From: Pseudomarimonas salicorniae | GTDB lineage: Bacteria; Pseudomonadota; Gammaproteobacteria; Xanthomonadales; Xanthomonadaceae | NCBI RefSeq assembly: GCF_023156535.1 | Contig: NZ_JALNMH010000005.1 | Location: 209,549-273,548 of the forward strand | Length of the DNA stretch: 64,000 bases | Reading direction: 5' to 3' | In this document: one piece after another, positions 36,790-46,047 of the stretch | Layout: the number at the start of each line of letters is the position of its first letter | Numbering within the stretch: the first letter of the stretch is position 1 | Translations under genes and position numbers: made by a program | The notes under the pieces: generated by a model | Seen by the model: the letters and a program-made list of their open reading frames with translations, nothing else | What the model was told of the DNA's origin: nothing | The model's database searches: none

Positions 36790-38505
36790 ATGAGCGTGCA
36801 GACCTGGACCTACCTCATCGTCGGGCTGAGCTTTGCGCTGTATATCGGCATTGCCTTCGCCTCGCGCGTGGGCTCCACCCGCGAGTTCTACATCGCCGGC
36901 GGCCACGTGCATCCGGTGGCCAACGGCATGGCCACGGCCGCTGACTGGATGAGCGCGGCCTCGTTCATCTCGATGGCCGGGCTGATCTCGTTCATGGGCT
37001 ACGACGGGGCGGTCTACCTGATGGGCTGGACCGGTGGCTACGTGCTGCTTGCCCTGCTGCTCGCCCCCTACCTGCGCAAGTTCGGCAAGTTCACCGTGCC
37101 GGATTTCGTCGGCGACCGCTACGCCAGCGATACCGCGCGACTTGTCGCCGTGCTCTGCGCCCTGTTCGTGTCTTTCACCTACGTCGCCGGGCAGATGCGC
37201 GGTGTCGGCATCGTCTTCTCGCGTTTCCTCGAGGTCGACATCAGCACCGGCGTCGCCGTCGGCATGGGCATCGTCTTCCTCTACGCGGTGCTCGGCGGCA
37301 TGAAGGGCATCACCTACACCCAGGTCGCGCAGTACTGCGTGCTGATCTTCGCCTACATGGTGCCGGCGATCTTCATCAGCCTGATGCTGACCGGGCAGGC
37401 GATTCCCCAGCTCGGCTTCGGCGGGACCCTGGCCGACGGCAGTGGCAGCTACCTGCTGGACAAGCTCGACGGCCTCAACCAGCAGCTTGGGTTTGCCGCC
37501 TACACCGACGGCAGCAAGGCCACCCTCGACGTGTTCTGCATCACCCTGGCCCTGATGGTCGGCACCGCCGGCCTGCCGCACGTGATCGTCCGCTTCTTCA
37601 CCGTGCCGCGGGTGCGCGATGCGCGGCGCTCGGCCGGCTGGGCCCTGCTGTTCATCGCCATCCTCTACACCACGGCGCCGGCGGTGGCCTCGTTCGCCCG
37701 GCTGAACATGATCGAGACGATCAACGGACCGGATGGCCAGGGCACGCTCTACGAGGACGCGCCGAGCTGGATCCCGAACTGGGAGAAGACCGGCCTGATC
37801 ATCTGGGAGGACAAGAACGCCGACGGCCGCATGTTCTACGCCAGGGACGAGCGCAACGAGATGACCATCGACCGCGACATCATGGTCCTGGCCAATCCCG
37901 AGATCGCCCGACTGCCGGCCTGGGTCATCGCCCTGGTCGCGGCGGGCGGCCTGGCCGCGGCGCTGTCCACCGCAGCCGGACTGCTGCTGGTGATCTCCTC
38001 GGCGATCTCGCACGACCTGCTGAAGAAGGTGCTGATGCCGCGGATCAGCGAGCGCCAGGAGCTGTGGGCGGCGCGCGGGGCCGCGGCGCTTGCGGTGGGC
38101 GTGGCCGGCCTGCTCGGCATCTATCCGCCGGGCTTCGTCGCCCAGGTCGTGGCCTTCGCCTTCGGGCTGGCCGCGGCCAGCTTTTTCCCGGCCCTCCTGC
38201 TCGGGATCTTCGACAAGCGGACCAATGCAGTGGGTGCGGTCACCGGCATGCTCGCCGGGCTGGGATTCACCACCGCCTATATCGTCTACTTCAAGTTCAT
38301 CGCCCCGCAGGCCAACCTGCCCGAGCACTGGCTGCTGGGCATCTCACCCGAGGGCATCGGGGTGGTGGGCATGCTGATCAACTTCGTTCTCGCCATCGGC
38401 GTCTCGCGGCTGGGCAAACCGCCTCCGGCCGAGGTCCAGGCCATGGTCGAATCGATCCGCATACCGCGGGGCGCGTCGTCGGCTCCGGCAGACGCCCGGT
38501 ATTGA
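36790..38505 (+). CDS. Sodium:solute symporter, large subunit (acetate-permease-like)
   Basis: A 571-residue SSS-family transporter with about 13 TM helices. Features: EFYIAGGHVHPVANGMATAA and DWMSAASFISMAGLISFMGY near the Na+ site, VAVLCALFVSFTYVAGQMRG, and GTAGLPHVIVRFFTVPRVRD, an ActP-like motif. A 90-residue loop (TINGPDGQGTLYEDAPSW ... NEMTIDRDIM) is typical of the subgroup that pairs with DUF4212. Acetate or another carboxylate is the expected substrate, from the divergent acs gene. Confidence 0.93.
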   Translation: MSVQTWTYLIVGLSFALYIGIAFASRVGSTREFYIAGGHVHPVANGMATAADWMSAASFISMAGLISFMGYDGAVYLMGWTGGYVLLALLLAPYLRKFGKFTVPDFVGDRYASDTARLVAVLCALFVSFTYVAGQMRGVGIVFSRFLEVDISTGVAVGMGIVFLYAVLGGMKGITYTQVAQYCVLIFAYMVPAIFISLMLTGQAIPQLGFGGTLADGSGSYLLDKLDGLNQQLGFAAYTDGSKATLDVFCITLALMVGTAGLPHVIVRFFTVPRVRDARRSAGWALLFIAILYTTAPAVASFARLNMIETINGPDGQGTLYEDAPSWIPNWEKTGLIIWEDKNADGRMFYARDERNEMTIDRDIMVLANPEIARLPAWVIALVAAGGLAAALSTAAGLLLVISSAISHDLLKKVLMPRISERQELWAARGAAALAVGVAGLLGIYPPGFVAQVVAFAFGLAAASFFPALLLGIFDKRTNAVGAVTGMLAGLGFTTAYIVYFKFIAPQANLPEHWLLGISPEGIGVVGMLINFVLAIGVSRLGKPPPAEVQAMVESIRIPRGASSAPADARY

Positions 38506-38517
38506 TCGGGCCGGGGC

Positions 38518-38775
38518 TCAGCGCCGCACGAGATTCAGCAGGGCCAGGAGCAGGACGGCACCGAGGAAGGCCTGCAGGATCATCCCGAGCAGGCCGCCGA
38601 TGATGCTGATGCCGAGCAGGCCGAGCACCCAACCGCCAAGGAAGGCGCCGACCACGCCCACAAGAAGGTTGCCAAGCAGGCCCTGGCCACGGCGACCCAC
38701 CACCTTCGAGGCCAGCCATCCGGCGATCAGGCCGACGAGGAGAAGGGTCAGCAGCCCCCAGAGCGAAATGGTCAT
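38518..38775 (-). CDS. GlsB/YeaQ/YmgE family stress membrane protein
   Basis: An 85-residue protein with three hydrophobic segments rich in Gly (LWGLLTLLLVGLIAGWLA, LGNLLVGVVGAFLGGWVLGL, SIIGGLLGMILQAFLGAVLL) and the family loop SKVVGRRGQGLLGN. I chose ATG 38775 because gaggggg lies 8 nt upstream; a GTG at 38781 is also in frame. Members are small inner-membrane proteins induced by general stress. Confidence 0.9.
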   Translation of the reverse strand: MTISLWGLLTLLLVGLIAGWLASKVVGRRGQGLLGNLLVGVVGAFLGGWVLGLLGISIIGGLLGMILQAFLGAVLLLALLNLVRR

Positions 38776-38788
38776 GTTCACGGCCCCC

Positions 38789-39115
38789 TCAATCGCCGCC
38801 GCCGTCGCCGCTGCCAGCGTCCGGCTCGGCCTCCCGGCGCGACCCCACGGCGGGGTTCTCGGCGGTCACCACCGCGGAAGATGACTTGCCCGATGCTTCG
38901 CGCTGCTGGCGCAGCCGCTCGCGCTCAAGGGCGGGATTGAGCTGCATGCCGCCGCCCTGCGAGCGTGACTGGATGCGCGCAGAAAGCAGGCCCAGCGCAC
39001 CGGCCAGCATCAGGCCCAGCGATGCCAGCAGCAGGAGCAGGGCAAAGCCCATCGACTGGGTGCGCATGGCCAGGGCGATGCAGCCAAGGGCGAGCAGGAA
39101 GAAGATCCAGGGCAT
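38789..39115 (-). CDS. Small inner-membrane protein of unknown function
   Basis: A 108-residue protein with two TM helices at the N-terminus (WIFFLLALGCIALAM, GFALLLLLASLGLMLAGALG) and a hydrophilic 55-residue tail (NPALERERLRQQREA then Ala/Gly/Asp-rich). It is not recognised as a named family. It lies 13 bp before the GlsB-like gene on the same strand, so the two are probably co-transcribed. Confidence 0.7.
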   Translation of the reverse strand: MPWIFFLLALGCIALAMRTQSMGFALLLLLASLGLMLAGALGLLSARIQSRSQGGGMQLNPALERERLRQQREASGKSSSAVVTAENPAVGSRREAEPDAGSGDGGGD

Positions 39116-39178
39116 GTCGGGGTCCGCGGTGTCCGGTCGGGGGAATTGTAATGCCCTCCACCCGCGCCGGGCCGGCGA

Positions 39179-40606
39179 TCAGAGCAGCGGGGAGAACAGC
39201 CGGGCGATGGCCTCCCCCAGGCGGCGCAGGAAGCCGAGCTTGCGCGGCTGCTTGACCTGCCTTGCGTCCTCCATGTCGGCGAGGATCTGGGTGCCGAGCC
39301 GGGTGGTGAAGTCGGCGTCATAGACTGCCAGGGCCACCTCGAAGTTCAGCCGGAAGCTGCGGGGGTCGAAGTTGGCGGTGCCGACCATGGCCAGGTCGCT
39401 GTCGACCAGCAGGGCCTTGGCATGCAGCATGCGCGGCTCGTACTGCCAGATCCGCACGCCACGGCCGAGCAGTTCGTCGTAGTAGGAGCGCCCGGCATAG
39501 TCGACCAGCCGCGCATCGCTGCGCCGCGGCACCAGCAGGCGCACGTCCACGCCGCGCAGCGCGGCGTTGGACAGGGCCATCAGGGCGGCCTCGCCGGGCA
39601 CGAAGTAGGGGGTGACGAGCCAGACCCGTTCGCGCGCGTCATGGATCGCCTGCACGTAGGCGCGGTGGATCGCCTCGCTGTCGCTGTCCGGGCCGGAGGC
39701 CAGCACCTGGGCGATGATCTCGCCGCGCTGGCAGTCCGGATACAGCGCCTCCTCGGGAAGGGCGTGCCGGGTGGCATAGAGCCAGTCCTCGGCAAACAGC
39801 GCCTGCAGCCAGCCCACCGCCTGGCCCTCGAGGCGCAGGTGGTAGTCATGCCAGGCGGTCTCGCAGTGGCGCGGGTCGACGTCATTGCAGAGGTTGATGC
39901 CGCCGACGAAGCCGATGCAGCCGTCGATCACCGCGATCTTGCGATGCGTACGCAGGTTGAGCAGCGGGCGCAGCACGACGGCGCGCCAGGGATGGAACCG
40001 CGCCACATCGACGCCGAGCCGGCGCAGCGGTCGCAGGAAACGCCGCCCGGCCCGTGCCGAGCCGATGCCGTCGATCAGCAGGCGCACCCGCACCCCGCGG
40101 CGGGCGGCCTCGACCAGGGCCTCGCGGATCCGCTGGCCGACGCCGTCGGGCTCAAGGATGTAGTACTCCATGTGGATGTGGTGTCGGGCCGAATCGATCG
40201 CCGCCACCAGGGCATCGATCTTCGGCTCGCCGCCCACCAGCAGCCGGAGGTCGGTCAGGCTCGAGACCGGGGTGCCGATCGCCCGTTCCACCAGGTCGCC
40301 CAGCCCGCGCTTGCGCCGCGGCAGGGCCTGATGCGCATCCGCGTCCCGGCGGGCACCGGCATTGTGCTGCTTGCGCAGGCGCTGGCGGCGCAGACGCTGG
40401 CGGCGGATCTTCTGCGGGCCCAGGAAGAAGTAGATGATGAACCCCAGCACCGGCAGCAGGGCCATCGACAGGATCCAGCTCAGGGTCGACAGCGGTGGCC
40501 GCTTCTGCAGCACGATCCATACCGAGAGGATCAGCAGGTGCGCGGCCCATACGGGCGGCCCGTAGAGGAGCAACCAGTTCGGCAACGCTTCGAGCATGGC
40601 TTCCAT
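39179..40606 (-). CDS. cls: Cardiolipin synthase
   Basis: A 475-residue phospholipase-D family enzyme that joins two phosphatidylglycerols. Two N-terminal TM helices (to about 70) are followed by a basic stretch. The first HKD motif is in RTHRKIAVIDGCIGFVGGIN and the second in MLHAKALLVDSDLAMVGTAN. Both are intact and length is normal. It may start at either of two nearby ATGs (40606 or 40597). The next gene reads divergently after 73 bp. Confidence 0.95.
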   Translation of the reverse strand: MEAMLEALPNWLLLYGPPVWAAHLLILSVWIVLQKRPPLSTLSWILSMALLPVLGFIIYFFLGPQKIRRQRLRRQRLRKQHNAGARRDADAHQALPRRKRGLGDLVERAIGTPVSSLTDLRLLVGGEPKIDALVAAIDSARHHIHMEYYILEPDGVGQRIREALVEAARRGVRVRLLIDGIGSARAGRRFLRPLRRLGVDVARFHPWRAVVLRPLLNLRTHRKIAVIDGCIGFVGGINLCNDVDPRHCETAWHDYHLRLEGQAVGWLQALFAEDWLYATRHALPEEALYPDCQRGEIIAQVLASGPDSDSEAIHRAYVQAIHDARERVWLVTPYFVPGEAALMALSNAALRGVDVRLLVPRRSDARLVDYAGRSYYDELLGRGVRIWQYEPRMLHAKALLVDSDLAMVGTANFDPRSFRLNFEVALAVYDADFTTRLGTQILADMEDARQVKQPRKLGFLRRLGEAIARLFSPLL

Positions 40607-40679
40607 GGGCTGCGGTTATAGCACTGCCATGCGGCGGCCCCCGCATATAGGCTTGGGGCTTGCCGCGCGGAGGACGCCG

Positions 40680-41579
40680 ATGACGATGGTGCAACTGGAG
40701 GGCCTGCGCTTGCGGGTGCGCCGCTTCGGCGAGGGCCCGCCGGTGCTGCTGATCCACGGGCTGGGCTCGAGCGGTGACGACTGGGCATTCCAGATCGGCC
40801 CGCTGGCCGAACGCTTCGGCCTGATCGTGCCTGATCTGCGCGGCTGCGGGGCCAGCGAGGCGACCCCCGGCCGCTACCGCATCGAGCAATTCGCTGCCGA
40901 CCTGTGGGCCCTGCTCGACCGGCTCGAAGCCGGCCGGCCGGCCCTGGTCGGCTTCTCGATGGGCGGGGCGGTGGCGCTGGAGATGGCCCTGCAGCGCCCC
41001 GGCGCGGTCGCCCGCCTGGTCACCATCAACAGCCTGCCGAGCTACCGCGTCGATCACTGGCGCAAGGCGCTGGAGCTGCACCTCCAGGTTGGGATGGTGC
41101 GCCTGCTGGGCCTGCCGCGCACCGCGCGGATGGTGGCGCGGCGACTGTTTCCGGAACCGCACCAGCTGGCCATGCGCCAGCGGGTCGAACGGGTGGTCGG
41201 GAGCAGCTCGCCCGACCCCTATCTGCGCTGCGCCCGCGCCCTCGCCGACTGGTGCGCGGCCGAGCGCGCCAGCGGTCTTGGCGTGCCGATGCTGATGCTC
41301 GCCGGCGAGCACGACTACACCTCGCTGGCCGAGAAGCGGCTCTGGGCGACCAGGCTGTCAGCGGAACTGCACGTAGTGGCCGGCTCGCGGCATGGCACGC
41401 CCTTTGATGCCATCGGGGACTGCAACCGCGCGCTGCTGGCCTTCCTCTCCGGCCAGCCGGTGCCCGAGGGCCTGCGCGCCGATCGGCCGGAGGACACGCC
41501 GGACGCACCGCCGCCGCTGCCGCCCGAGCGCTCGCCGACCGTCGGCCTGCGATCAGCCCTCGACCCGGCCCACGCGTAG
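40680..41579 (+). CDS. Alpha/beta hydrolase
   Basis: A 299-residue hydrolase. The oxyanion-hole motif is LLIHGLGSSGDDW, the nucleophile S93 is in GFSMGG, the acid is in GEHDYTS and His is in GSRHGTPFD. A short cap domain lies between. The last 45 residues are Pro/Asp-rich. cggagga lies 7 nt before ATG 40680. It ends inside the tail of the convergent methyltransferase gene (27-bp overlap). The substrate (ester or peptide-like) is unknown. Confidence 0.9.
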   Translation: MTMVQLEGLRLRVRRFGEGPPVLLIHGLGSSGDDWAFQIGPLAERFGLIVPDLRGCGASEATPGRYRIEQFAADLWALLDRLEAGRPALVGFSMGGAVALEMALQRPGAVARLVTINSLPSYRVDHWRKALELHLQVGMVRLLGLPRTARMVARRLFPEPHQLAMRQRVERVVGSSSPDPYLRCARALADWCAAERASGLGVPMLMLAGEHDYTSLAEKRLWATRLSAELHVVAGSRHGTPFDAIGDCNRALLAFLSGQPVPEGLRADRPEDTPDAPPPLPPERSPTVGLRSALDPAHA

Positions 41580-42305
41580 GGCCAGCGGAAAGCTCACATC
41601 GCGCTCGGACTGTGGATCGCCCCAGGCCGCGGCGAACTCGGCGGCCAGCTCGGCCACCGCGTCGCAGCCGGTGTCGCGCAGGCAGCGTTGGGTCGCCGAC
41701 CAGCTGCGCAGGTAGCCCAGATAGTGGTCGAGCTGCCAGCGCTGGCCGAGGATGAACGGCGGCGCATCCAGGTGCCGGTACGGAAAGGCCAGATCACGGT
41801 AGCCGTTCTCCACGTGGCGGCGCTCTGGCGGCCACCAGGGTCCGAGCACCGCCTCGTAGAGATGCATGAACACCCTGTCCACCGCCGGGTCGACCCGGCA
41901 CAGGCCATAGCTGCAGGCGGCGATCCTCCCGCCCGGGCGCAGCACCCGGTGCACTTCGGGGTGGAAGCGATCAAGGTCGAACCAGTGCAGGGCCTGGGCG
42001 ATGCAGACCAGATCCGCGCTGGCCGGGGCAAGGCTTGGTGCCTCGGCCGGCTCGACCCGGTACTCGACCCCCGGGTGGGCGAGCGCTGCGGCGATCTGTT
42101 CGGCACTGGGGTCGGTCGCGATGACCCGGGCAAAGCGCGTGGCCAGCCCGAGCGAAGCCTGCCCGTTGCCGCAGCCGGCGTCCCAGGCCAGCTCGCGACC
42201 GGGCGCCACGCCTGCAAGCCAGTCGAACAGGGCCTGCGGATAGCGCGGGCGACGCGCGGCGTAAAGCGCCGCGTGAGCGGAGAAATAATCCTTCGGGTGG
42301 CCCAT
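41553..42305 (-). CDS. Class I SAM-dependent methyltransferase
   Basis: A 250-residue cytoplasmic enzyme. Motif I is AWDAGCGNGQASLGL, motif II is VIATDPSAEQI and the post-II acidic region is DLVCIAQALHWFDL, as in the UbiE/Tam-like group that methylates small acids. FYPL-type ends are absent. Start chosen at ATG 42305, which begins with the family-typical HPKDYFSAHAALYA. Substrate not inferable (trans-aconitate-like is a hint only). Confidence 0.9.
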   Translation of the reverse strand: MGHPKDYFSAHAALYAARRPRYPQALFDWLAGVAPGRELAWDAGCGNGQASLGLATRFARVIATDPSAEQIAAALAHPGVEYRVEPAEAPSLAPASADLVCIAQALHWFDLDRFHPEVHRVLRPGGRIAACSYGLCRVDPAVDRVFMHLYEAVLGPWWPPERRHVENGYRDLAFPYRHLDAPPFILGQRWQLDHYLGYLRSWSATQRCLRDTGCDAVAELAAEFAAAWGDPQSERDVSFPLALRVGRVEG

Positions 42306-42346
42306 GCGGCGATACTGGAGCGCCCCGCCCCACCCGCGCCAGTGCC

Positions 42347-42841
42347 ATGACCCAGTCCGAGATCCAGATCGCCCCCGCCATCGGCAAGCACGTCCCCGAC
42401 CTCGTCCGCTTCGCCTGCGCCATGGCCATGGAAACCGAGCACAAGCGGCTCGATCCCGCCGTGGTGGAACAGGGTGTGCAGGGCGTGCTCGACCAGCCCT
42501 CGCGCGGCCGCTACCTGGTCGCCCACCAGGGCGGCGCGCTGCTCGGCACCCTGATGCTGACCTATGAGTGGAGCGACTGGCGATGCGCCGAGTGGTGGTG
42601 GATCCAGTCGGTCTACGTCGAGCCATCGGCGCGACGCCTCGGCGTGTTCCGCGCCCTGTATGCGCACGTGCTGGCCGAAGCCGAGGCGCGCGGCGACATC
42701 TGCGGCGTCCGCCTCTATGTCGAGCAGGACAACCAGCGGGCGCAGCAGACCTACGCCGCCCTGGGCATGCGCGACGCGGCCTACCGGGTCATGGAGCATG
42801 CCTTCACCTGGGCGGATGAGCGGGTAGGTAAAATCCCCTGA
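42347..42841 (+). CDS. GNAT-family N-acetyltransferase
   Basis: A 164-residue single GNAT domain. Acetyl-CoA binding region: WWIQSVYVEPSARRLGVFRA (the R/Q-x-x-G-x-G/A variant), then LYVEQDNQRAQQTYAALGMR and a final YRVMEHAFTW. Short N-terminal segment. Divergent from the methyltransferase with 41 bp between starts. Acceptor not known. Confidence 0.9.
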   Translation: MTQSEIQIAPAIGKHVPDLVRFACAMAMETEHKRLDPAVVEQGVQGVLDQPSRGRYLVAHQGGALLGTLMLTYEWSDWRCAEWWWIQSVYVEPSARRLGVFRALYAHVLAEAEARGDICGVRLYVEQDNQRAQQTYAALGMRDAAYRVMEHAFTWADERVGKIP

Positions 42842-42934
42842 GTGCTGGTCGTCGACTGCCGGCGCTCGGTATGCTTGCGACGCCAGTCCGGTGAACGGCG
42901 CCTTGCCAGGCGCCGGGGTTCCGAGGAGGTCGGC

Positions 42935-43276
42935 ATGTTCGACGACAAAGAAGACAGCGGGCTGCTGCGCAGGCAGAAGCAGTTCCTGCAGCAGATCGAA
43001 TTCGAGCTGCGGCAGATCAACCGCGGGGTCATCCACGACCACATCGCCGAACTCAACCGTGAGCGCTTTCTCGAGCTGGCCCGGTTCGTCGCCGAAGTGC
43101 GCTCGCGCTACCTCGAGGCGGGCCTCGCCCTGACCCGGGTCACCGCGGGCAGTGAGGAGGCGGACCAGGCCCTGGCCGCGGTCGAGCGTGAGCGCCGGGC
43201 CTATGAGGAGTCCTGCGCCGCGTTCAGCGCGCTGGAGCGCGCCATCGAGCGGGGCTACGTCGATATCGAGGCCTGA
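42935..43276 (+). CDS. Small helical protein of unknown function upstream of motA
   Basis: A 113-residue protein, highly charged and helical with no TM or signal (RRQKQFLQQIEFELRQINRG, AALAAVERERRAYEES). A perfect gaggaggt precedes the ATG (spacing 5 nt), so it is likely well translated. It is 53 bp upstream of motA and may be co-transcribed. It is not a recognised flagellar protein; its size and helicity resemble small chaperones, but that is speculation. Confidence 0.75.
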   Translation: MFDDKEDSGLLRRQKQFLQQIEFELRQINRGVIHDHIAELNRERFLELARFVAEVRSRYLEAGLALTRVTAGSEEADQALAAVERERRAYEESCAAFSALERAIERGYVDIEA

Positions 43277-43329
43277 CCGGCAGGGTCAGGCGCAGCGGCC
43301 CCCAGGGGTCGGAGGGGAGGATTTCGCTC

Positions 43330-44184
43330 ATGATGGTGATTATCGGCTGGGTGGTCGTGCTGGCTGCGGTGTTCGGAGGCTTCGTGATCTCCGGCGGGCA
43401 GATCGGCGCGCTCGTGCACCCGGTCAAGCTGATGATGATCGTCGGCTCCGCACTCGGCGCCTTCGTCGCCGGCTGTACGCCGGCCACGCTGAAGGCGGTG
43501 ATCAAGGCCGCACCCGGCGCGTTCAAGGGCGCCAAGTACACCAAGGCCATGAACACCGAGGTGCTCTGCCTGATGTACGACCTGCTCAACAAGATGCGCA
43601 AGGAAGGCATGATCTCGATCGAGGCGGAGGTCGAGAATCCCGAGGGCAGCCCGATCTTCAGCAAGTATCCCAACGTTCTGGCCGACCATCACCTCATCGA
43701 GTTCGTCTGCGACTACCTGCGGATGATGGTCTCGGGCTCGATGGATCCGAACGATCTCGAAGACCTGATGAACGCCGAGATCGAGACCCACCACCAGGAG
43801 GGGGCGGTCCCGATCGCGATGATGAACAAGCTCGGCGACTCGATGCCGGCCTTCGGCATCGTCGCCGCGGTGATGGGCATCGTGATCACCATGGGCTCGC
43901 TCAACGAGCCGCCCTCGGTGCTCGGCTACATGATCGGTGCGGCCCTGGTCGGTGCCTTCGTCGGCATCCTGTTCGGCTACGCCATCGTCGGCCCGATCCC
44001 GACCGCGATGGAGCAGAAGCTGACCGAATCCTCCAAGGCCTTCGAATGCGTCAAGGAGGTGCTGCTGGCGACCCTGTCCGGCTCCTCGCCGGCGGTGGCC
44101 GTGGAGTACGGCCGCAAGGTGCTGTTCTACGACGTGCGCCCCTCCTTCCAGGAGCTGGAGGCAGCGGTGAAGGGCACGAAGTGA
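43330..44184 (+). CDS. motA: Flagellar motor stator protein MotA
   Basis: A 284-residue inner-membrane protein with four TM helices. The large cytoplasmic loop carries KAMNTEVLCLMYDLLNKMRK, and the two conserved Pro residues lie in DSMPAFGIVAAVMG and IVGPIPTAMEQK. Length matches the MotA family (about 285). Together with MotB it makes the proton-driven stator. ggaggggagg lies upstream. ATG 43333 is also possible. Confidence 0.96.
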   Translation: MMVIIGWVVVLAAVFGGFVISGGQIGALVHPVKLMMIVGSALGAFVAGCTPATLKAVIKAAPGAFKGAKYTKAMNTEVLCLMYDLLNKMRKEGMISIEAEVENPEGSPIFSKYPNVLADHHLIEFVCDYLRMMVSGSMDPNDLEDLMNAEIETHHQEGAVPIAMMNKLGDSMPAFGIVAAVMGIVITMGSLNEPPSVLGYMIGAALVGAFVGILFGYAIVGPIPTAMEQKLTESSKAFECVKEVLLATLSGSSPAVAVEYGRKVLFYDVRPSFQELEAAVKGTK

Positions 44185-44210
44185 GGCAGCGCCCCGGCAG
44201 GAGCACTTAG

Positions 44211-45257
44211 ATGGCCAAGAAGGACCAGCCGGTCATCATCAAGAAGGTCAAGAAGGCGTCCGGCCACGGCGGACACCACGGCGGCGCGTGGAAGATCGCC
44301 TATGCCGACTTCGTCACCGCGATGATGGCCTTCTTCCTGCTGATGTGGCTGCTCGCCGTCGCCGACAAGGACGTCAAGCGCGGCATCGCCGATTACTTCA
44401 ACAACCCACCGGTTCGGCTGTCGCTGATGGGTGGCCAGAACGTCGGCGAGCAGACCCGTCCGCTGCCCGGCGGCGGCCAGGACCTGACCATGCAGGAGGG
44501 CGCGCGCAAGCGCGGCGACCCGAAGACCGACATCGACCCGGTCGAGGCCGAGAAGAAGGCCAAGCAGCTCGAACGTGAGGAGCTGGAAAAGCTCAAGGAG
44601 CAGATCACCGCGGCCATCGACCAGATACCCTCGCTGCAGCAGTACAAGGGCCAGCTGCTGCTCGACCTGACCAGTGAGGGGCTGCGCATCCAGGTGGTAG
44701 ACGGTGAGAACCGGCCGATGTTCGACACCGGCCGCGCGCAGCTGAAGCCCTACGCAGCCGAGATCCTCCAGGAGATCTCCCAGCTCATCAACGCCACCGA
44801 CAACCGGATCAGCATCTCCGGCCATACCGATGCCCGGGCCTTTGTCGGCGGCGAGGCCGGCTACAGCAACTGGGAGCTGTCAAACGATCGCGCCAACGCG
44901 GCGCGCCGCGAGCTGATCCGCGGCGGGCTCGATGCCGGCCGGGTGATGCGCGTGGTGGGCCTGGCCGACACCGTGCGCCTCGACAAGGAAGACCCCGAGA
45001 GCCCGCAGAACCGGCGCATATCGATCGTGGTGATGAACAAGGCCACCGAGGAGTCGATCACCCGCGGCGAGGGCGAAGCGCCGCCCGAAACCGAGGAGCC
45101 GCCCGCCGAGGCCGATGATGGCGAGGTCGCACCCGCGGGCGATATCGACGGTGCCGGCGTCGACGCCGACCCCGCAGACGCTGCGGCAGACATCGGCGAC
45201 GCCGCCGGCGAGCCCGCCGAACCGGCTGGGCCGGCCGCGGAGCCCGACGAGGGATGA
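44211..45257 (+). CDS. motB: Flagellar motor stator protein MotB
   Basis: A 348-residue partner of MotA. The single TM helix (about 31-52) carries the proton-conducting Asp D33 (YADFVTAMMAFFLLMWLLAV). A periplasmic OmpA-like peptidoglycan-binding domain lies at about 150-275 (MFDTGRAQLKPYA, SISGHTDARAF, NWELSNDRANAARREL). The C-terminal 70 residues are an unusual acidic Ala/Pro/Asp-rich tail (PPETEEPPAEADDGE). Its stop overlaps the next gene start by ATGA. Confidence 0.96.
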   Translation: MAKKDQPVIIKKVKKASGHGGHHGGAWKIAYADFVTAMMAFFLLMWLLAVADKDVKRGIADYFNNPPVRLSLMGGQNVGEQTRPLPGGGQDLTMQEGARKRGDPKTDIDPVEAEKKAKQLEREELEKLKEQITAAIDQIPSLQQYKGQLLLDLTSEGLRIQVVDGENRPMFDTGRAQLKPYAAEILQEISQLINATDNRISISGHTDARAFVGGEAGYSNWELSNDRANAARRELIRGGLDAGRVMRVVGLADTVRLDKEDPESPQNRRISIVVMNKATEESITRGEGEAPPETEEPPAEADDGEVAPAGDIDGAGVDADPADAAADIGDAAGEPAEPAGPAAEPDEG

Positions 45258-46036
45258 TCCGCAGCGGCAGCGCGGGCCTGCTGGCCCGCGCCGGCCTCGC
45301 CCAGCTCGCCGGCGCCTTCGCGGCAGTGGTCTGTCACGCAGTGGGCCTGGCCACCGGTGCCGTCCTGCTCGGCATCGCAGGCGCCATTGCCGGGCTCTGC
45401 GCGCTGATCCTCCGCATGCCGTGGTGGTGGGGCGGGATCTGCCTGCTGTTTCCCCCGGCGCTGGGCATGGCCGCCGGCCTGGACCTGCCGGCCAGCGTTC
45501 CGGCCCTCCTGCTCGCTGCCAGCCTGCTCCTGTTCGGCGGCGTGATGGCCAGTCGCGTCCCGCTGTGGCTGAGCGGCCGCCGCGCCCGGGCCGCGCTCGG
45601 CAAAGAGCTGCCAACGCTGTTTCCCGGGCGCCGCGATCTCGATGTGGTGGATCTCGGCGGCGGCCTCGGCGGCCTGCTGCTGGCCTTGTCGCGCAGCGGC
45701 CACTGCGCGCGCTGCACCGGCATCGAGTGGGCGCCCCTGCCCTTCGCCCTGGGCTGGCTGCGGCTGAGGCTGCACCGCTTCCCCGGTCGCTGGCGTTTCG
45801 CCAGCTTCTGGAACCACCCGCTCGGCCAGCATGACCTGGTCTATGCCTTCCTCTCCCCCGCCGCCATGCCCCGTCTCTGTGACAAGGCCCGCGCCGAGAT
45901 GCGCCCGGGCAGCTGGCTGGTCAGCTACCGCTTCGAGATCCCCGGCCTGCCCCCCGACCGCCGAGTGGCCGTCGGCGCCAGTGCTGACGACGCCCTGCTG
46001 ATGTGGCGCATGCCGCGCACCGACGCGCGGCGCTAG
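45254..46036 (+). CDS. Membrane-anchored SAM methyltransferase-like protein
   Basis: A 260-residue protein. The first about 105 residues are three or four hydrophobic helices (LAQLAGAFAAVVCHAVGL, GAVLLGIAGAIAGLCALI, WWWGGICLLFPPALGMAAGL). The rest carries a methyltransferase-like motif I (VVDLGGGLGGLLLALS) and CTGIEWAPLPFALGWLRLRL, HDLVYAFLSPAAMPRLCDKA. It is translationally coupled to motB, which is not a usual neighbour; a flagellar role is only suggested by position. The acceptor is unknown. Confidence 0.8.
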   Translation: MIRSGSAGLLARAGLAQLAGAFAAVVCHAVGLATGAVLLGIAGAIAGLCALILRMPWWWGGICLLFPPALGMAAGLDLPASVPALLLAASLLLFGGVMASRVPLWLSGRRARAALGKELPTLFPGRRDLDVVDLGGGLGGLLLALSRSGHCARCTGIEWAPLPFALGWLRLRLHRFPGRWRFASFWNHPLGQHDLVYAFLSPAAMPRLCDKARAEMRPGSWLVSYRFEIPGLPPDRRVAVGASADDALLMWRMPRTDARR

Positions 46037-46047
46037 CCGGCGATGCC

